Positions 17,625 through 27,345 of a stretch of 34,608 nt of DNA are shown here, in pieces (positions within the stretch are counted from its first letter, which is position 1; every line of letters begins with the position of its first letter). The stretch lies in assembly GCA_009702525.1 (NCBI GenBank), contig WLHW01000003.1, positions 1 through 34,608 of the forward strand, read 5' to 3'. Source of the DNA: Actinomycetota bacterium (GTDB lineage Bacteria > Actinomycetota > Actinomycetes > Nanopelagicales > Nanopelagicaceae). The notes beneath the pieces are model-generated. The model was not told the origin of the DNA and ran no database searches. It was given only the letters and a program-made list of their open reading frames with translations. The position numbers were made by a program, and so were the translations under genes.

Positions 17625-18697
17625 GCACCTAACGCAAACTGGCCAAGGGCAACAATCTTCTGGGCTGCATCGAGGTCCTTTGGGTCTCCCGCAATAGGTG
17701 CTGCAGCAGACTTCATTAATAGAGTCTCAATTGAGGCTACAAGGAAATCGGAGCTGAATTCGGCTTGATTAATAACCTGAGCCCGACCACTTTCAACTAG
17801 CGGCTGAGCATTGTGAAATTGTTCGCCGTTTCCAACTGGTAGCGGTACAAAAAGTGCGTAACGCCCAAGGGCTGCAAACTCGCTACAGGTAACCGCTCCA
17901 CTTCTTGCTATGACTACATCACTAGCTAAATATGCCATCGCCATATCCTCGACATATGGAACTGGGTGATACCACGATTGCGACTGCGGCAGTGAATTGA
18001 GTCGACCTACGGAGTGCAAGACCGAGATATTTTTTGAGTTCAGTCCTTCCAATGCCGCTGAAACTATCGAATTAATAGCAACCGAACCCTGAGACCCGCC
18101 CATAACGAAAATTAATGGTGTTTTCTTATCAAAGCCCAACTTAGACTTCGCTGTATCTCGAGCAACTTTCCAATCATTTCTAGATTCATTGAAAGCTTGC
18201 GCAACATCAGAGCGCAAAGGTAGACCCGTCAGTAGTGCATCAGAGAACTCGCGGCTTTCGACCGGATTGGCGACTGCCACAAATGGAGTTAGTAGTGCGC
18301 CTAATTTATTTGCCCACCCAGGCTTGGCATTTGCCTCGTGAACAAGAAGTGGTACTCCGCGTAATCTGGCCGCCAAATAAGCTGGAGCGCTAACATAACC
18401 CCCGAAACCAATTAATAAATCTGCAGATGTAAGCGCTGCAGATGCCACGCTGATTGACTTAATAAGATTAAACGGAATCTTTAGCCACGTTAACGAGGGT
18501 CTCCTAGCTATCGCAACTTTAGGAATTAGAGTCAAAGCAAATCCCTGTGCTGGAACTAAAGTATTTTCGAGCCCAGTCTTGGTGCCCAGAAATTGAATCT
18601 CATCATTCGGGTGAGCACTTCTCCATGCTCGCGCTACAGCAAGTGCCGGTTCGATATGGCCAGCAGTTCCACCTCCAGCAAAAATTATCGTAGCCAT
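17621..18697 (-). CDS. murG: UDP-GlcNAc:lipid I GlcNAc transferase MurG
   Basis: Transfers GlcNAc to lipid I to make lipid II on the inner face of the membrane. 358 aa, GT-B fold glycosyltransferase family 28. The N-terminal loop GGGTAGH (8-14), the GFGGYVSAPA segment (97-106) and the second glycine-rich motif GGSQGS (200-205) are present, as is the UDP-binding region SGAVTCSEFAALG. The ATG at 18697 overlaps the ftsW 3' end by 13 nt. Confidence 0.97.
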   Translation of the reverse strand: MATIIFAGGGTAGHIEPALAVARAWRSAHPNDEIQFLGTKTGLENTLVPAQGFALTLIPKVAIARRPSLTWLKIPFNLIKSISVASAALTSADLLIGFGGYVSAPAYLAARLRGVPLLVHEANAKPGWANKLGALLTPFVAVANPVESREFSDALLTGLPLRSDVAQAFNESRNDWKVARDTAKSKLGFDKKTPLIFVMGGSQGSVAINSIVSAALEGLNSKNISVLHSVGRLNSLPQSQSWYHPVPYVEDMAMAYLASDVVIARSGAVTCSEFAALGRYALFVPLPVGNGEQFHNAQPLVESGRAQVINQAEFSSDFLVASIETLLMKSAAAPIAGDPKDLDAAQKIVALGQFALGA

Positions 18698-19851
18698 GGA
18701 ACTCCAGTTTCTTGCAATTCTTTATAAATTACTGGATCACGACGTGCAGCACCAATGACAAAAGCTATTCCCAAATACGTAGCGATCAACGCAGAGCCTC
18801 CGTATGAAACTAACGGAAGGGTTACTCCGACAACGGGAAGAATGCTGATTGCCGAACCGATATTTAAAATTGATTGGATAGCAATCCAACATCCAATGCC
18901 TGAACTCACATAGCGGACCATGGGATCGGCAGTACGCAAAGCGATTTTAAAGATTGCAAAAATCAATGTTGAGATCAATAACAAGGTCAAGAGAGTGCCA
19001 AATAAACCTAACTCTTCACCTATAACTGAAAAAATAAAATCTGTATGTGCTTCAGGTAAATTGCCCCATTTTTGGCGACTCGCACCAAGACCCACGCCAA
19101 ACAACCCGCCACTAGCCAATCCCAGCAAGCTATGTGCTGGTTGCCACCCGATATTCTTATATTGATTTTCTGCAAATGGATTTAGAAAAACAGAAAAACG
19201 TGCCATTCGGTATGGGGCTGAAATAATTAAGGCTCCAATACCTGCAAAACCAACACCTAGAATTGCGCTAAATACGCTCAGTCGTACGCCAGAAACCCAC
19301 AGGAGTCCGGCTAGAACAAAACCAAAGACTGAAGCCGTTCCTAAATCTTTACCCGCCATCACCAAAACAATACAAACAAAGTATGCGGGAGCAATGAGCT
19401 TTACGACATTTCCCTGTACATCACCTGAGCGTTCACGTTTAGCTAACACATATCCAGCCCAAAGAATCATTAAAAATTTAGCAATCTCACTGGGCTGTAC
19501 GTCCACGAATCCTAAGCTGATCCAGTTATGGTTTCCATTCACACTCTTACCAATAACTTGTACGACTGCCAATAATCCAAATGAAACGACAACTCCTAGT
19601 CGTGCAATAACCTTCCACTTTGTAAGTGAAAATCTAGAAAGTACCCATGCCATAGGTATAGAGATAAGTAAGAAAATAAACTGCCTTAAAACAATTGCAT
19701 ATGTTGTGCCCTTAGTTTCTAGTGAGTGAATTGAGGAGGCTGAAAAAACCATAATTAGTCCCAGCAGACTCAAACCAAGAGAACTAAAAATAAGCATGTA
19801 ATACAAATTGATGGGTTTACTGAAAATATTTTGTTTTTGTTCAGCTTTCAT
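18685..19851 (-). CDS. ftsW: SEDS peptidoglycan glycosyltransferase FtsW
   Basis: Polymerises lipid II into septal glycan with its partner FtsI. 388 aa with about ten membrane segments. QPSEIAK (119-125), the GKDLGTA segment (168-174) and the catalytic region EAHTDFIFSVIGEELG, with D271 as the conserved SEDS aspartate, are visible. Its position between murD and murG, in the same transcription unit as ftsI, makes FtsW rather than RodA the call. It overlaps murD by 11 nt and murG by 13 nt. Confidence 0.95.
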   Translation of the reverse strand: MKAEQKQNIFSKPINLYYMLIFSSLGLSLLGLIMVFSASSIHSLETKGTTYAIVLRQFIFLLISIPMAWVLSRFSLTKWKVIARLGVVVSFGLLAVVQVIGKSVNGNHNWISLGFVDVQPSEIAKFLMILWAGYVLAKRERSGDVQGNVVKLIAPAYFVCIVLVMAGKDLGTASVFGFVLAGLLWVSGVRLSVFSAILGVGFAGIGALIISAPYRMARFSVFLNPFAENQYKNIGWQPAHSLLGLASGGLFGVGLGASRQKWGNLPEAHTDFIFSVIGEELGLFGTLLTLLLISTLIFAIFKIALRTADPMVRYVSSGIGCWIAIQSILNIGSAISILPVVGVTLPLVSYGGSALIATYLGIAFVIGAARRDPVIYKELQETGVPWLR

Positions 19852-21235
19852 GCGCCACCAGTTTCTTTACAGCTTTAGCAAATCGATCGCCGCGATCGGC
19901 GTACGAAACAAATTGGTCCATCGATGCACATGCAGGGGCCATTAATACAGTATCGCCCGGTGCTGCATGTTTTGCCGCAGCGCTCACTATTTTCTCCATC
20001 AAGGAGTTAGAGGCTCCTCCTTTGACGTAATCTGTATCTGGATCGAGTACAACTCTCGGAGTAAGAGGTGAAAACTCGAGGAAAGCTTTCTCAATGAGAT
20101 CTCGGTCGGCACCAATTAAAATTGCAAACTTAATTCGCTTCGCACATGTCTTGATGAGGTCAGACATGTCTGCCCCCTTAGCTAGGCCTCCAGCGATCCA
20201 GATAACGCTTAAGTGGGACATAATCGATGCCGTAGCGGCGTGGGGATTTGTAGCTTTGGAATCATCAATCCAATTCACACCATCTGCCTCAAGAATCGAT
20301 TCGATCCGGTGTCGCCCTGGGTGGAAATTACGCAGTGCGCCTTGAATTTTTTCGTAAGGTACGCCGATACTGCGTGCTAGTCCAGCGGCAGCTAAAGCAT
20401 TTGAAACACTGTGTGGCAACGTTGGTTGGATATCGGCAAGAGCGGCAATCATCGCCGCCTCGCTTGGATCCGTTACAAACGCCCTATCTACGAGCAAATC
20501 TTCTACAACACCAAGCTCTCCCGGTGCTGGCGTCTGGAGAGAAAAAAAGATCTTACGTCCGGGCCAGCTTTGTGCCCGCGTAAAAATCTCGGCATCTTGC
20601 GCGTTCAGTACGCCAATACTGGAACGATTCAAAATTGAAAGCTTGTCATTGCAGTAATTATCAAAACTTCCATGCCAATCAAGATGATCTTCGGCAATAT
20701 TGAGTATTGCGGCACTTACAAATTCTGCCTTCTTCATCCAATGAAGTTGAAAAGAAGATAACTCTAAAACTAGATAGTCGAACGTATCTTCACGATCTAC
20801 AGCATCGATGACAGTGTCGCCTACATTTCCGCATGCAATCGCCTTTAATCCAGCGTTTTGCAAAATTGCCGCCGTCATTTCAACAGTCGTTGTTTTGCCA
20901 TTAGTACCAGTGAGTGCGAGCCACTTCTGTTCTGGCGAAATCTTGCGTGAAAGTTCCCATGCTAAATCCACTTCATTCTCAATCTTTAGGCCAGCCTTAT
21001 TTGCGGCGATAATTATCGGATGTTTTTCATTCCACCCGGGAGAAACGACAACGGCATCGAAATTTTCAATGTGAACATCACCAGGGTTAAGCACGGCAAA
21101 ATCAGAGTGTGAATTCGGATTTTCATCCACAACACTTACTAAGCCTCCGCGCCGTGAAAGAGATTTCCCTATCGAATTTCCAGTCACGCCAGCCCCAAGG
21201 ACTAAATATTTGGTACCAGCTAGAGTGATTGACAT
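19841..21235 (-). CDS. murD: UDP-MurNAc-L-Ala--D-glutamate ligase MurD
   Basis: Adds D-Glu to UDP-MurNAc-L-Ala. 464 aa, three-domain Mur ligase. The N-terminal nucleotide-binding loop LGAGVTGNS (13-21), the P-loop GTNGKTT (110-116), LNIAEDHLDWHGS in the central domain and DDSKATNPHA in the C-terminal region are visible. The ATG at 21235 is 5 nt after the mraY stop. Confidence 0.97.
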   Translation of the reverse strand: MSITLAGTKYLVLGAGVTGNSIGKSLSRRGGLVSVVDENPNSHSDFAVLNPGDVHIENFDAVVVSPGWNEKHPIIIAANKAGLKIENEVDLAWELSRKISPEQKWLALTGTNGKTTTVEMTAAILQNAGLKAIACGNVGDTVIDAVDREDTFDYLVLELSSFQLHWMKKAEFVSAAILNIAEDHLDWHGSFDNYCNDKLSILNRSSIGVLNAQDAEIFTRAQSWPGRKIFFSLQTPAPGELGVVEDLLVDRAFVTDPSEAAMIAALADIQPTLPHSVSNALAAAGLARSIGVPYEKIQGALRNFHPGRHRIESILEADGVNWIDDSKATNPHAATASIMSHLSVIWIAGGLAKGADMSDLIKTCAKRIKFAILIGADRDLIEKAFLEFSPLTPRVVLDPDTDYVKGGASNSLMEKIVSAAAKHAAPGDTVLMAPACASMDQFVSYADRGDRFAKAVKKLVAHES

Positions 21236-21240
21236 CGAAG

Positions 21241-22299
21241 CTACTTAACTACCCACTGCGCATAGAAAAGACCGAGGCCGCCAGCAACACTCAATCCCGC
21301 AATAATCCAAAAACGAATAACGACAGTAATCTCAGCCCATCCCTTAAGTTCAAAGTGATGATGAAGAGGTGCCATTCTAAATACTCGTTTTCCACCACTC
21401 ATTTTGAAGTAAAGCGTCTGAATCACTACCGACATAGTGATAATTACAAATAGGCCACCCAATGGAATAAGCAGTAACTCCACACGAAGCGTTGCGGCCA
21501 GACCGGCGATCGCTGCTCCTAGTGCGAGTGAGCCAGTATCGCCCATGATGATTTTAGCCGGCGCTGTGTTCCACCAAAGAAAACCAGTACATCCACCTGC
21601 AAATGCAGCGGCAAGTACGGCCAGATCCAAAGGATCGCGCACTTGATAACAACTACCAGCAGCATTTACTGCACAACTTTGTCCAAACTCCCAGACACCA
21701 ATGAGCACAAATGCAAGAAAAGTCATGATGGTGGCACCAGTGGCCAAGCCATCTAAACCATCAGTTAAGTTAACCCCGTTGCTGGCTGACATAACCATAA
21801 TAATTATTAAGACAATCGCAAGAAATGAGCCCAAGTATATGGTTGTCTCTCTTACACCCGATAGATGTTGTGAAATCGGTGTCAAAGCATCAGTATCTGC
21901 AAACTTTAAACCTAAGAATCCAAAAATGCCCGCAAAAACAGCCTGACCAACTAACTTGTAACGCCCTTTGAGGCCTCTTGAATTTTGGCGAGAAACTTTC
22001 AACCAATCATCAATAAAACCAATTGCGCCAAGGCTAACGACTAAACCAATCACTAATACTGCTGAAGCTGTAAATGTGTTTCCAGAAATGATGTGCGCAG
22101 CGGAGTAGCCAATTATTGCGGCAAGAATGAAAATTATTCCACCCATTGTTGGAGTGCCGCGTTTAGTATGGTGGCTGCTTGGGCCATCATCCCTAATTAT
22201 TTGACCGTAGCCTTTGCCCGCTAATATTTTTATGAGTCCTTTTGTACCAAAGAGTGAAAAGGCAAGTGCGATTGCTCCTGCCATAAGAATCTGTCTCAT
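21241..22299 (-). CDS. mraY: Phospho-N-acetylmuramoyl-pentapeptide transferase MraY
   Basis: Integral membrane enzyme that moves phospho-MurNAc-pentapeptide to undecaprenyl phosphate, forming lipid I. 352 aa with about ten membrane segments. GTPTMGG (48-54), the metal-binding FIDDWLKV with D97-D98, NGVNLTDGLDGLA, the GDTGSLALG motif and the HHH-containing APLHHHFE near the C-terminus are all present. It overlaps murF by 4 nt (ATGA). Confidence 0.97.
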   Translation of the reverse strand: MRQILMAGAIALAFSLFGTKGLIKILAGKGYGQIIRDDGPSSHHTKRGTPTMGGIIFILAAIIGYSAAHIISGNTFTASAVLVIGLVVSLGAIGFIDDWLKVSRQNSRGLKGRYKLVGQAVFAGIFGFLGLKFADTDALTPISQHLSGVRETTIYLGSFLAIVLIIIMVMSASNGVNLTDGLDGLATGATIMTFLAFVLIGVWEFGQSCAVNAAGSCYQVRDPLDLAVLAAAFAGGCTGFLWWNTAPAKIIMGDTGSLALGAAIAGLAATLRVELLLIPLGGLFVIITMSVVIQTLYFKMSGGKRVFRMAPLHHHFELKGWAEITVVIRFWIIAGLSVAGGLGLFYAQWVVK

Positions 22300-23672
22300 T
22301 CATTCACTCCATTCTTTTCTTTCCAATAAAGTTCTAGTGAATCAGCAATCTTTTCAAAACCTTCTGAACGCGATGCTTTGACAAGTGCTACATCGCCTTC
22401 AGCCAAATATTCAAAATATTTGCCTGCCTCTTCGATTGTCAGAACATGGTGAACTGCAAGTTCCCCAGCCCCGTTCCCATACTCAGGAGCATTCACCACA
22501 ACTAAGTGGTCAATTCCAATCTCTTGGGCAAGGGTGCCAATAGCTGCGCTGAGAGACGGACCTGACTCGCCGAGTTCATGCATTTTTCCTATAAAGGCCC
22601 ATGACTGACCGCCTCGCTCTTGGGCAAATAGAGCAAGTGAACGCATCGCTGCGGCCATCGAAACGGGATTTGCGTTGTATGAGTCATTGATAATCAAAAG
22701 ATTCTCCAGTTCGCGCAGCTCCATACGCCATTTACTAGAGGTTTCAGCGGTTGATAGCGAGCTAGCAATTAATTCAAGTGGCAGGTTTAAGGCAGTACCA
22801 ACGGCTGCTACCGCTAAAGCATTTGCGATGTGATGAGCTCCAACTAAACGCATTCCGACCGCGTCACGTCCGGCAGTAGTGACCACATCAAAGTGTGGCC
22901 TACCTTCGCGTATCTCAACATCTGCAGCTCGCACATCTAGGTGTGCCTGCTCACCAAACATTAAAGTGCGACCGGTATGTAGCGTTGCCATGAGAGGCGT
23001 GAATTCATCGTACGTTCCTAGAATCGCAACTCCCGACGGGTCTAGCGATTGAATGAGTTCGCCTTTTGTTTGCGCAATTGCTGCTGACGATCCAAACTCA
23101 CCAAGATGAGCACTGCCTACAGTGAGTACGACCCCAATATTTGGTTTAGCAATTTCACACAATCGTGCAATATCTCCTTTGTGCCGTGCACCCATTTCTA
23201 AAATACAAAATTGGGTTCGATCATCACACTCTAATAAGGTAATTGGTAGACCTAAATCATTATTAAATGATCCAGCAGGTGAAACAGTTGGACCAACTGT
23301 CCTTAACATATGTGCTAATAAATCTTTTGTGCTGGTCTTACCTTGCGAACCAGTGATACCGATGACAGTCAAGTTCGTTAATCTCTTTCTTACAAATGCC
23401 GCAAGAATAGAGAGTGCATAAATGACATCTTTGACAACTATGCATGGCCCATCAATTACGTGAGTAGTGAGGGAAAACATAGAGCCCTGTCGATAGGCAT
23501 CGGCAGCAAAATCATGCCCATCGTGTTGTTCGCCTTGAAGTGCCAAAAAGAAAGTTCCCGGAGTTGCCAGACGCGAGTCAAAAACCGGGGCTTTGGAAAT
23601 GAGTAAGTCTTTATCGCAATGTAGCTCTCCCCCTACTAATAGGGCTATCTCCCCTGCGGTCAATGTGATCAT
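22296..23672 (-). CDS. murF: UDP-MurNAc-tripeptide--D-Ala-D-Ala ligase MurF
   Basis: Adds D-Ala-D-Ala to complete the pentapeptide precursor. 458 aa Mur ligase. The ATP loop GSQGKTS (108-114) is the MurF variant of the P-loop, followed by SFNNDLGLPIT and EMGARHKGDI. INDSYNANPVSM in the C-terminal half is a strong MurF signature. It overlaps murE and mraY by 4 nt each, so the three are translationally chained. Confidence 0.96.
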   Translation of the reverse strand: MITLTAGEIALLVGGELHCDKDLLISKAPVFDSRLATPGTFFLALQGEQHDGHDFAADAYRQGSMFSLTTHVIDGPCIVVKDVIYALSILAAFVRKRLTNLTVIGITGSQGKTSTKDLLAHMLRTVGPTVSPAGSFNNDLGLPITLLECDDRTQFCILEMGARHKGDIARLCEIAKPNIGVVLTVGSAHLGEFGSSAAIAQTKGELIQSLDPSGVAILGTYDEFTPLMATLHTGRTLMFGEQAHLDVRAADVEIREGRPHFDVVTTAGRDAVGMRLVGAHHIANALAVAAVGTALNLPLELIASSLSTAETSSKWRMELRELENLLIINDSYNANPVSMAAAMRSLALFAQERGGQSWAFIGKMHELGESGPSLSAAIGTLAQEIGIDHLVVVNAPEYGNGAGELAVHHVLTIEEAGKYFEYLAEGDVALVKASRSEGFEKIADSLELYWKEKNGVNE

Positions 23673-25165
23673 CGCTTGTCCTCAATCGCTTGTGCTAGCT
23701 CCTTGCGATCATCGAATTCCTTAATTACTCCATCAATTTCCTGACCTTTTTCATGCCCCTTACCTAAAACAATGACTACATCGCCTTCTTGGGCCGCATT
23801 TACTGCCGCCTTTATTGCCGCAGAGCGATCTGAAATAACTTCATGAGGATGTTTGATATCAAGATCTAAAACCATTTGTACAAGAATGTCCTCAGGGTTT
23901 TCGCTGCGTGGATTATCACTGGTAAAGATTGCAATATCAGCGCCATCAAAGAGGGCCTTACCCATGAGAGCCCGTTTTGTAGTGTCACGATCGCCACCAC
24001 AACCTAGAACCGCAATTACATTTCCGTTGGATATCTCATGGGCAGTTTCTAAAACTCGAATGACTGCATCGGGAGAATGCGCGTAATCAACTAATGCGAT
24101 GAAGTTCTGACCAAGTCTTACCGCCTCTAACCTTCCTGCAGCACCCGAAAGTTGAGGGATTATTGAAGCAATATCGATTGGATCTATTCCACTTTCAACT
24201 GCAATAGCTACCGCCATCAGTAAGTTGTCGTAATTAAATGACCCATGCAGATGAGTTTTTGCTTCAATCAGAATCCCACCGCTGCCACGTATTGAAAGAG
24301 ATGCCCCAACGTAGTCAGAATTAATAGAGGTAAAGTGCCAATCGGCTTGGGGATTTAATCGTGAAAGTGTAAGTACTGAAAGCTCAGTCGACTTCGCGAG
24401 TCGTTGTCCATATATATCATCGATATTGATAACCGCTAAATCTGCATACTCGAAGGTGAATAACTTAGATTTTGCTAAGAAGTAATCCTCCATAGTTTTA
24501 TGGAAATCTAAGTGGTCTTGTGAAAGATTAGTGAAACCTACGACAGCAAAGTGGGATCCTCTGACGCGCTCTAGGGAAATCGCATGGCTCGACACTTCCA
24601 TTACTAAATTACGCATATGTCGCTCGCGCATTACGGCAGATAATGCAGCTAGTTCACTACTTTCAGGGGTGGTTCTTGTGCTTGCTAATACATCAGAACC
24701 GATTCGAGTTTCTACCGTACCTATAAGTCCGGACTCTCTGCCAGCAAGACTCATGATTTGGTGGAGCAATGTTGTAACTGTAGTTTTTCCATTCGTCCCA
24801 GTTACACCTACGCTGTATAAATCCCGCATAGGTTCGCTATAAAACCATGCGCTCACTATGCCCGCTGCTCTGCGTGGATTGTGTGTAATTAAGACAGGTA
24901 AATCATTAATCATGGCCGCTCCGGCAGCATCGGTAAGAACTGCAACTGCGCCTTTGATTTTGGCATCTGCTGCAAATTTTGCGCCGTGAAAATTTTCACC
25001 AGGCAGGGCTATAAATAAATCACCTTCGCTGATTGATGCACTGGATTGAGAAATCCCATTGATGAAAATTGAAGACAATTCTTTATCGGCAGTTTGAGAA
25101 TGAGCATCAAGAACTTTGCAAATGGCTTCTAGGCTTTTTTGGGGACTAGTTAGTGGTCTTAGCAT
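23669..25165 (-). CDS. murE: UDP-MurNAc-L-Ala-D-Glu--meso-diaminopimelate ligase MurE
   Basis: Adds the third residue of the stem peptide. 498 aa. P-loop GTNGKTT (123-129); AKSKLF at 231-236 contains the lysine that is carbamylated in the family (K232). The specificity motif is D417-N418-P419-R420 (TSDNPRSENP), the pattern of meso-DAP-adding enzymes, so the cell wall should be of the DAP type rather than lysine. The reading frame overlaps the 3' end of ftsI by 20 nt, a longer overlap than the usual 4; a shorter in-frame start is not obvious. Confidence 0.97.
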   Translation of the reverse strand: MLRPLTSPQKSLEAICKVLDAHSQTADKELSSIFINGISQSSASISEGDLFIALPGENFHGAKFAADAKIKGAVAVLTDAAGAAMINDLPVLITHNPRRAAGIVSAWFYSEPMRDLYSVGVTGTNGKTTVTTLLHQIMSLAGRESGLIGTVETRIGSDVLASTRTTPESSELAALSAVMRERHMRNLVMEVSSHAISLERVRGSHFAVVGFTNLSQDHLDFHKTMEDYFLAKSKLFTFEYADLAVINIDDIYGQRLAKSTELSVLTLSRLNPQADWHFTSINSDYVGASLSIRGSGGILIEAKTHLHGSFNYDNLLMAVAIAVESGIDPIDIASIIPQLSGAAGRLEAVRLGQNFIALVDYAHSPDAVIRVLETAHEISNGNVIAVLGCGGDRDTTKRALMGKALFDGADIAIFTSDNPRSENPEDILVQMVLDLDIKHPHEVISDRSAAIKAAVNAAQEGDVVIVLGKGHEKGQEIDGVIKEFDDRKELAQAIEDKR

Positions 25166-26945
25166 CAGCAGCCTTCTTAGCTAGTAACTCTTTCTCATTC
25201 AGCGCTACAGGAACTACTACTGTTCCAGTCGGTGGAATATGTCGGCTTTGAAGTACAAAAGACATAACTTTCTTAAACACTGGACCGCCGAGTGCACCAC
25301 CCCAGTGCAACCCTTTTGGATCTTGAATCGTGATGCTAATAACGTAAGCGGGTTTATCTGCAGGAGCGAAACCAATAAAAGATGCGGTGTAACCACGATA
25401 GCAACCACACGTATCGTCGATGCGCATCGCCGTACCAGTCTTTCCAGCTACCCGATATCCAGAAATTGCTGCAGTTGGTGCGGTACCAGATGCTGATACA
25501 ACACTCTCCATCATGATGCGCATTTTTTGTGCAGTATCGATACTAATCACGCGCTGACTAGACCGACCTGCTGCAGGTGTGAAATTTCCACTTGCATCTC
25601 GCGTACCTGCAATTACTGTTGGTGATACACGTACGCCATTATTTGCAATGGTCGCAAATATGCTTGTGGCCTGCATAGCTGTGAGTGAATAGCCCTGACC
25701 AAAAGCGACTGTGGGTGCAGTGGTGCCCGACCAATCTGCAACTTTTGGCAGAATTCCATTTGACTCTCCTGGTAACCCAGAGCCTGTCTTTGTGCCAACG
25801 CCAAACTTGGAAAGGTAATTATATAAAGTTTCGTGAGATAACAGCTCACCAATTTGAATGGATCCTGTGTTTGATGACTCAGCAAGAATTCCTGAAGCAG
25901 TTAAGTGTTTAGTCGCGTGACGTTCATGATCATGGAAAACCTTTGTTGAACGTTTTAAAGCATAAGGAACAGTAAATACTGTTTCGGGAGTTATCTTCTT
26001 CTCTTCAATCGCAGCTGATAGCGTCATTACCTTACCCGTAGAACCAGGCTCATACACATCTTGTACCGAAGGATTTCGCATCGCTACAAGCGAAACTTTG
26101 GATGTGTTATTAGGATCAAAGGTTGGTGCAGTTGCATGAGCTAAAATTTCACCAGTTTTAGGATCCATGACAATGACTGTTCCACTAATTGCATGCGAGG
26201 CCTTAACGACATCTGAAATTGCTTTAGAGGCAACCCATTGAATATCTCGATCGATTGTCAAACGAACCGTTGTGCCAGTTTGGGCGGCAATGATCTCTGA
26301 TTGAGAACCTGGGATTTCTGCGCCATATCCATTTGCATATGAATATTTTCCATCAACTCCAGCAATTACGGAGTTCATACTCGATTCCAAACCGGTCGCA
26401 CCTTTTCCATCATGGTTAACAAAGCCGACTAAGGAAGCGATGAGAGACCCTGAAGGATATTCGCGAACATAACTGCGCTCAGGGAAAAATCCAATTATTC
26501 GATCGGGGCTCATAGGCGGAAATTGCGTGTTGTACTGAGCTATAGCCAGATTTAACTCTTGCCACTTTGCTGGCTTTGCGTTTTGAAAAACCATGCTCCA
26601 CTTTCGGACCCCAGTAATGCTCGCTTGTACCTCTGAAACCGACAAACCCAGAATAGGTGCAACAAAATTAGCTACTTTATGTGGATTTGAAATCTGAGTT
26701 TGATCGACGACGATACTTGTAGCTGCAACGCTTCTGGCAAATGCAACTCCGTTGACATCGGTTATTTCTCCACGCGGGGCAAGTAAGGAGCGAGTATTTT
26801 CCATCTCAGTAGCAGCTCGGGCGCGATAATCTGACGCTTGTACTGCTTGAACTTGTACAAGCCGAATACCAAAAACAAACATTGCAAGGGCGACCAGTAA
26901 AATCAATAATCTGATTCGATTGTGCGCTATTGCAAAATTACCCAT
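25146..26945 (-). CDS. ftsI: Septal class B penicillin-binding protein FtsI
   Basis: Transpeptidase that crosslinks septal peptidoglycan with FtsW. 599 aa. A short cytoplasmic tail and one membrane segment (about residues 11-30) precede the PBP dimerisation domain (LLAPRGEITDVNG at 54-66) and the transpeptidase domain with S302-T-G-K305 (active serine S302), S357-S-N359 and K502-T-G504. No C-terminal PASTA repeats. A small Cys-Gly-Cys insertion follows the KTG motif (DDTCGCYRGY). It overlaps the ftsL-like gene by 8 nt and murE by 20 nt. Confidence 0.96.
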   Translation of the reverse strand: MGNFAIAHNRIRLLILLVALAMFVFGIRLVQVQAVQASDYRARAATEMENTRSLLAPRGEITDVNGVAFARSVAATSIVVDQTQISNPHKVANFVAPILGLSVSEVQASITGVRKWSMVFQNAKPAKWQELNLAIAQYNTQFPPMSPDRIIGFFPERSYVREYPSGSLIASLVGFVNHDGKGATGLESSMNSVIAGVDGKYSYANGYGAEIPGSQSEIIAAQTGTTVRLTIDRDIQWVASKAISDVVKASHAISGTVIVMDPKTGEILAHATAPTFDPNNTSKVSLVAMRNPSVQDVYEPGSTGKVMTLSAAIEEKKITPETVFTVPYALKRSTKVFHDHERHATKHLTASGILAESSNTGSIQIGELLSHETLYNYLSKFGVGTKTGSGLPGESNGILPKVADWSGTTAPTVAFGQGYSLTAMQATSIFATIANNGVRVSPTVIAGTRDASGNFTPAAGRSSQRVISIDTAQKMRIMMESVVSASGTAPTAAISGYRVAGKTGTAMRIDDTCGCYRGYTASFIGFAPADKPAYVISITIQDPKGLHWGGALGGPVFKKVMSFVLQSRHIPPTGTVVVPVALNEKELLAKKAADAKTTN

Positions 26946-27345
26946 TATTTACGCTCACTTGAGGAATAGTTATTTCATTAAGATTGAGGAACGTTGGCGT
27001 TTCTGAAGGTTTCATGCCAAGCAATGCCGCCGCTTTTGCCAGAGCCTCAGGCGAAGATTGCTTATCTATCTGACGTGCGATTGCTTCACGTTCATCGCTA
27101 ACCATCTTTGCTTGAAGTTTGAGGTGAGTGAGCGTAAATGCATCTTGTGCTAAAAGTGTGTTTATGAATAGAAGAGTCAGTAGTCCCAATATTCCGGCGA
27201 AAGAGACGAATGTTGCGAAGAATTTACGGCTCGCTTGTTTGCCTTCAGAGATATCAGGTACTAGCTTCAGGGCAACTTTTGAGGATCTTTCAACAAGTAT
27301 TTCGCGTGAGCGAGAAATTGCTGGAGCTAATGCGGTCATAGCCAT
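26938..27345 (-). CDS. ftsL: FtsL-like divisome membrane protein
   Basis: 135 aa. The layout is that of FtsL: a cytoplasmic N-terminus of about 40 residues, one membrane segment (about 43-65) and a short extracellular stretch with heptad-like leucine and lysine spacing (THLKLQAKMVSDEREAIARQ) able to form a coiled coil. Sequence similarity in this family is always weak, so the call rests on topology, size and position between rsmH and ftsI, where ftsL lies in nearly all dcw clusters. The ATG shares one base with the rsmH stop (TAATG). Confidence 0.8.
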   Translation of the reverse strand: MAMTALAPAISRSREILVERSSKVALKLVPDISEGKQASRKFFATFVSFAGILGLLTLLFINTLLAQDAFTLTHLKLQAKMVSDEREAIARQIDKQSSPEALAKAAALLGMKPSETPTFLNLNEITIPQVSVNNG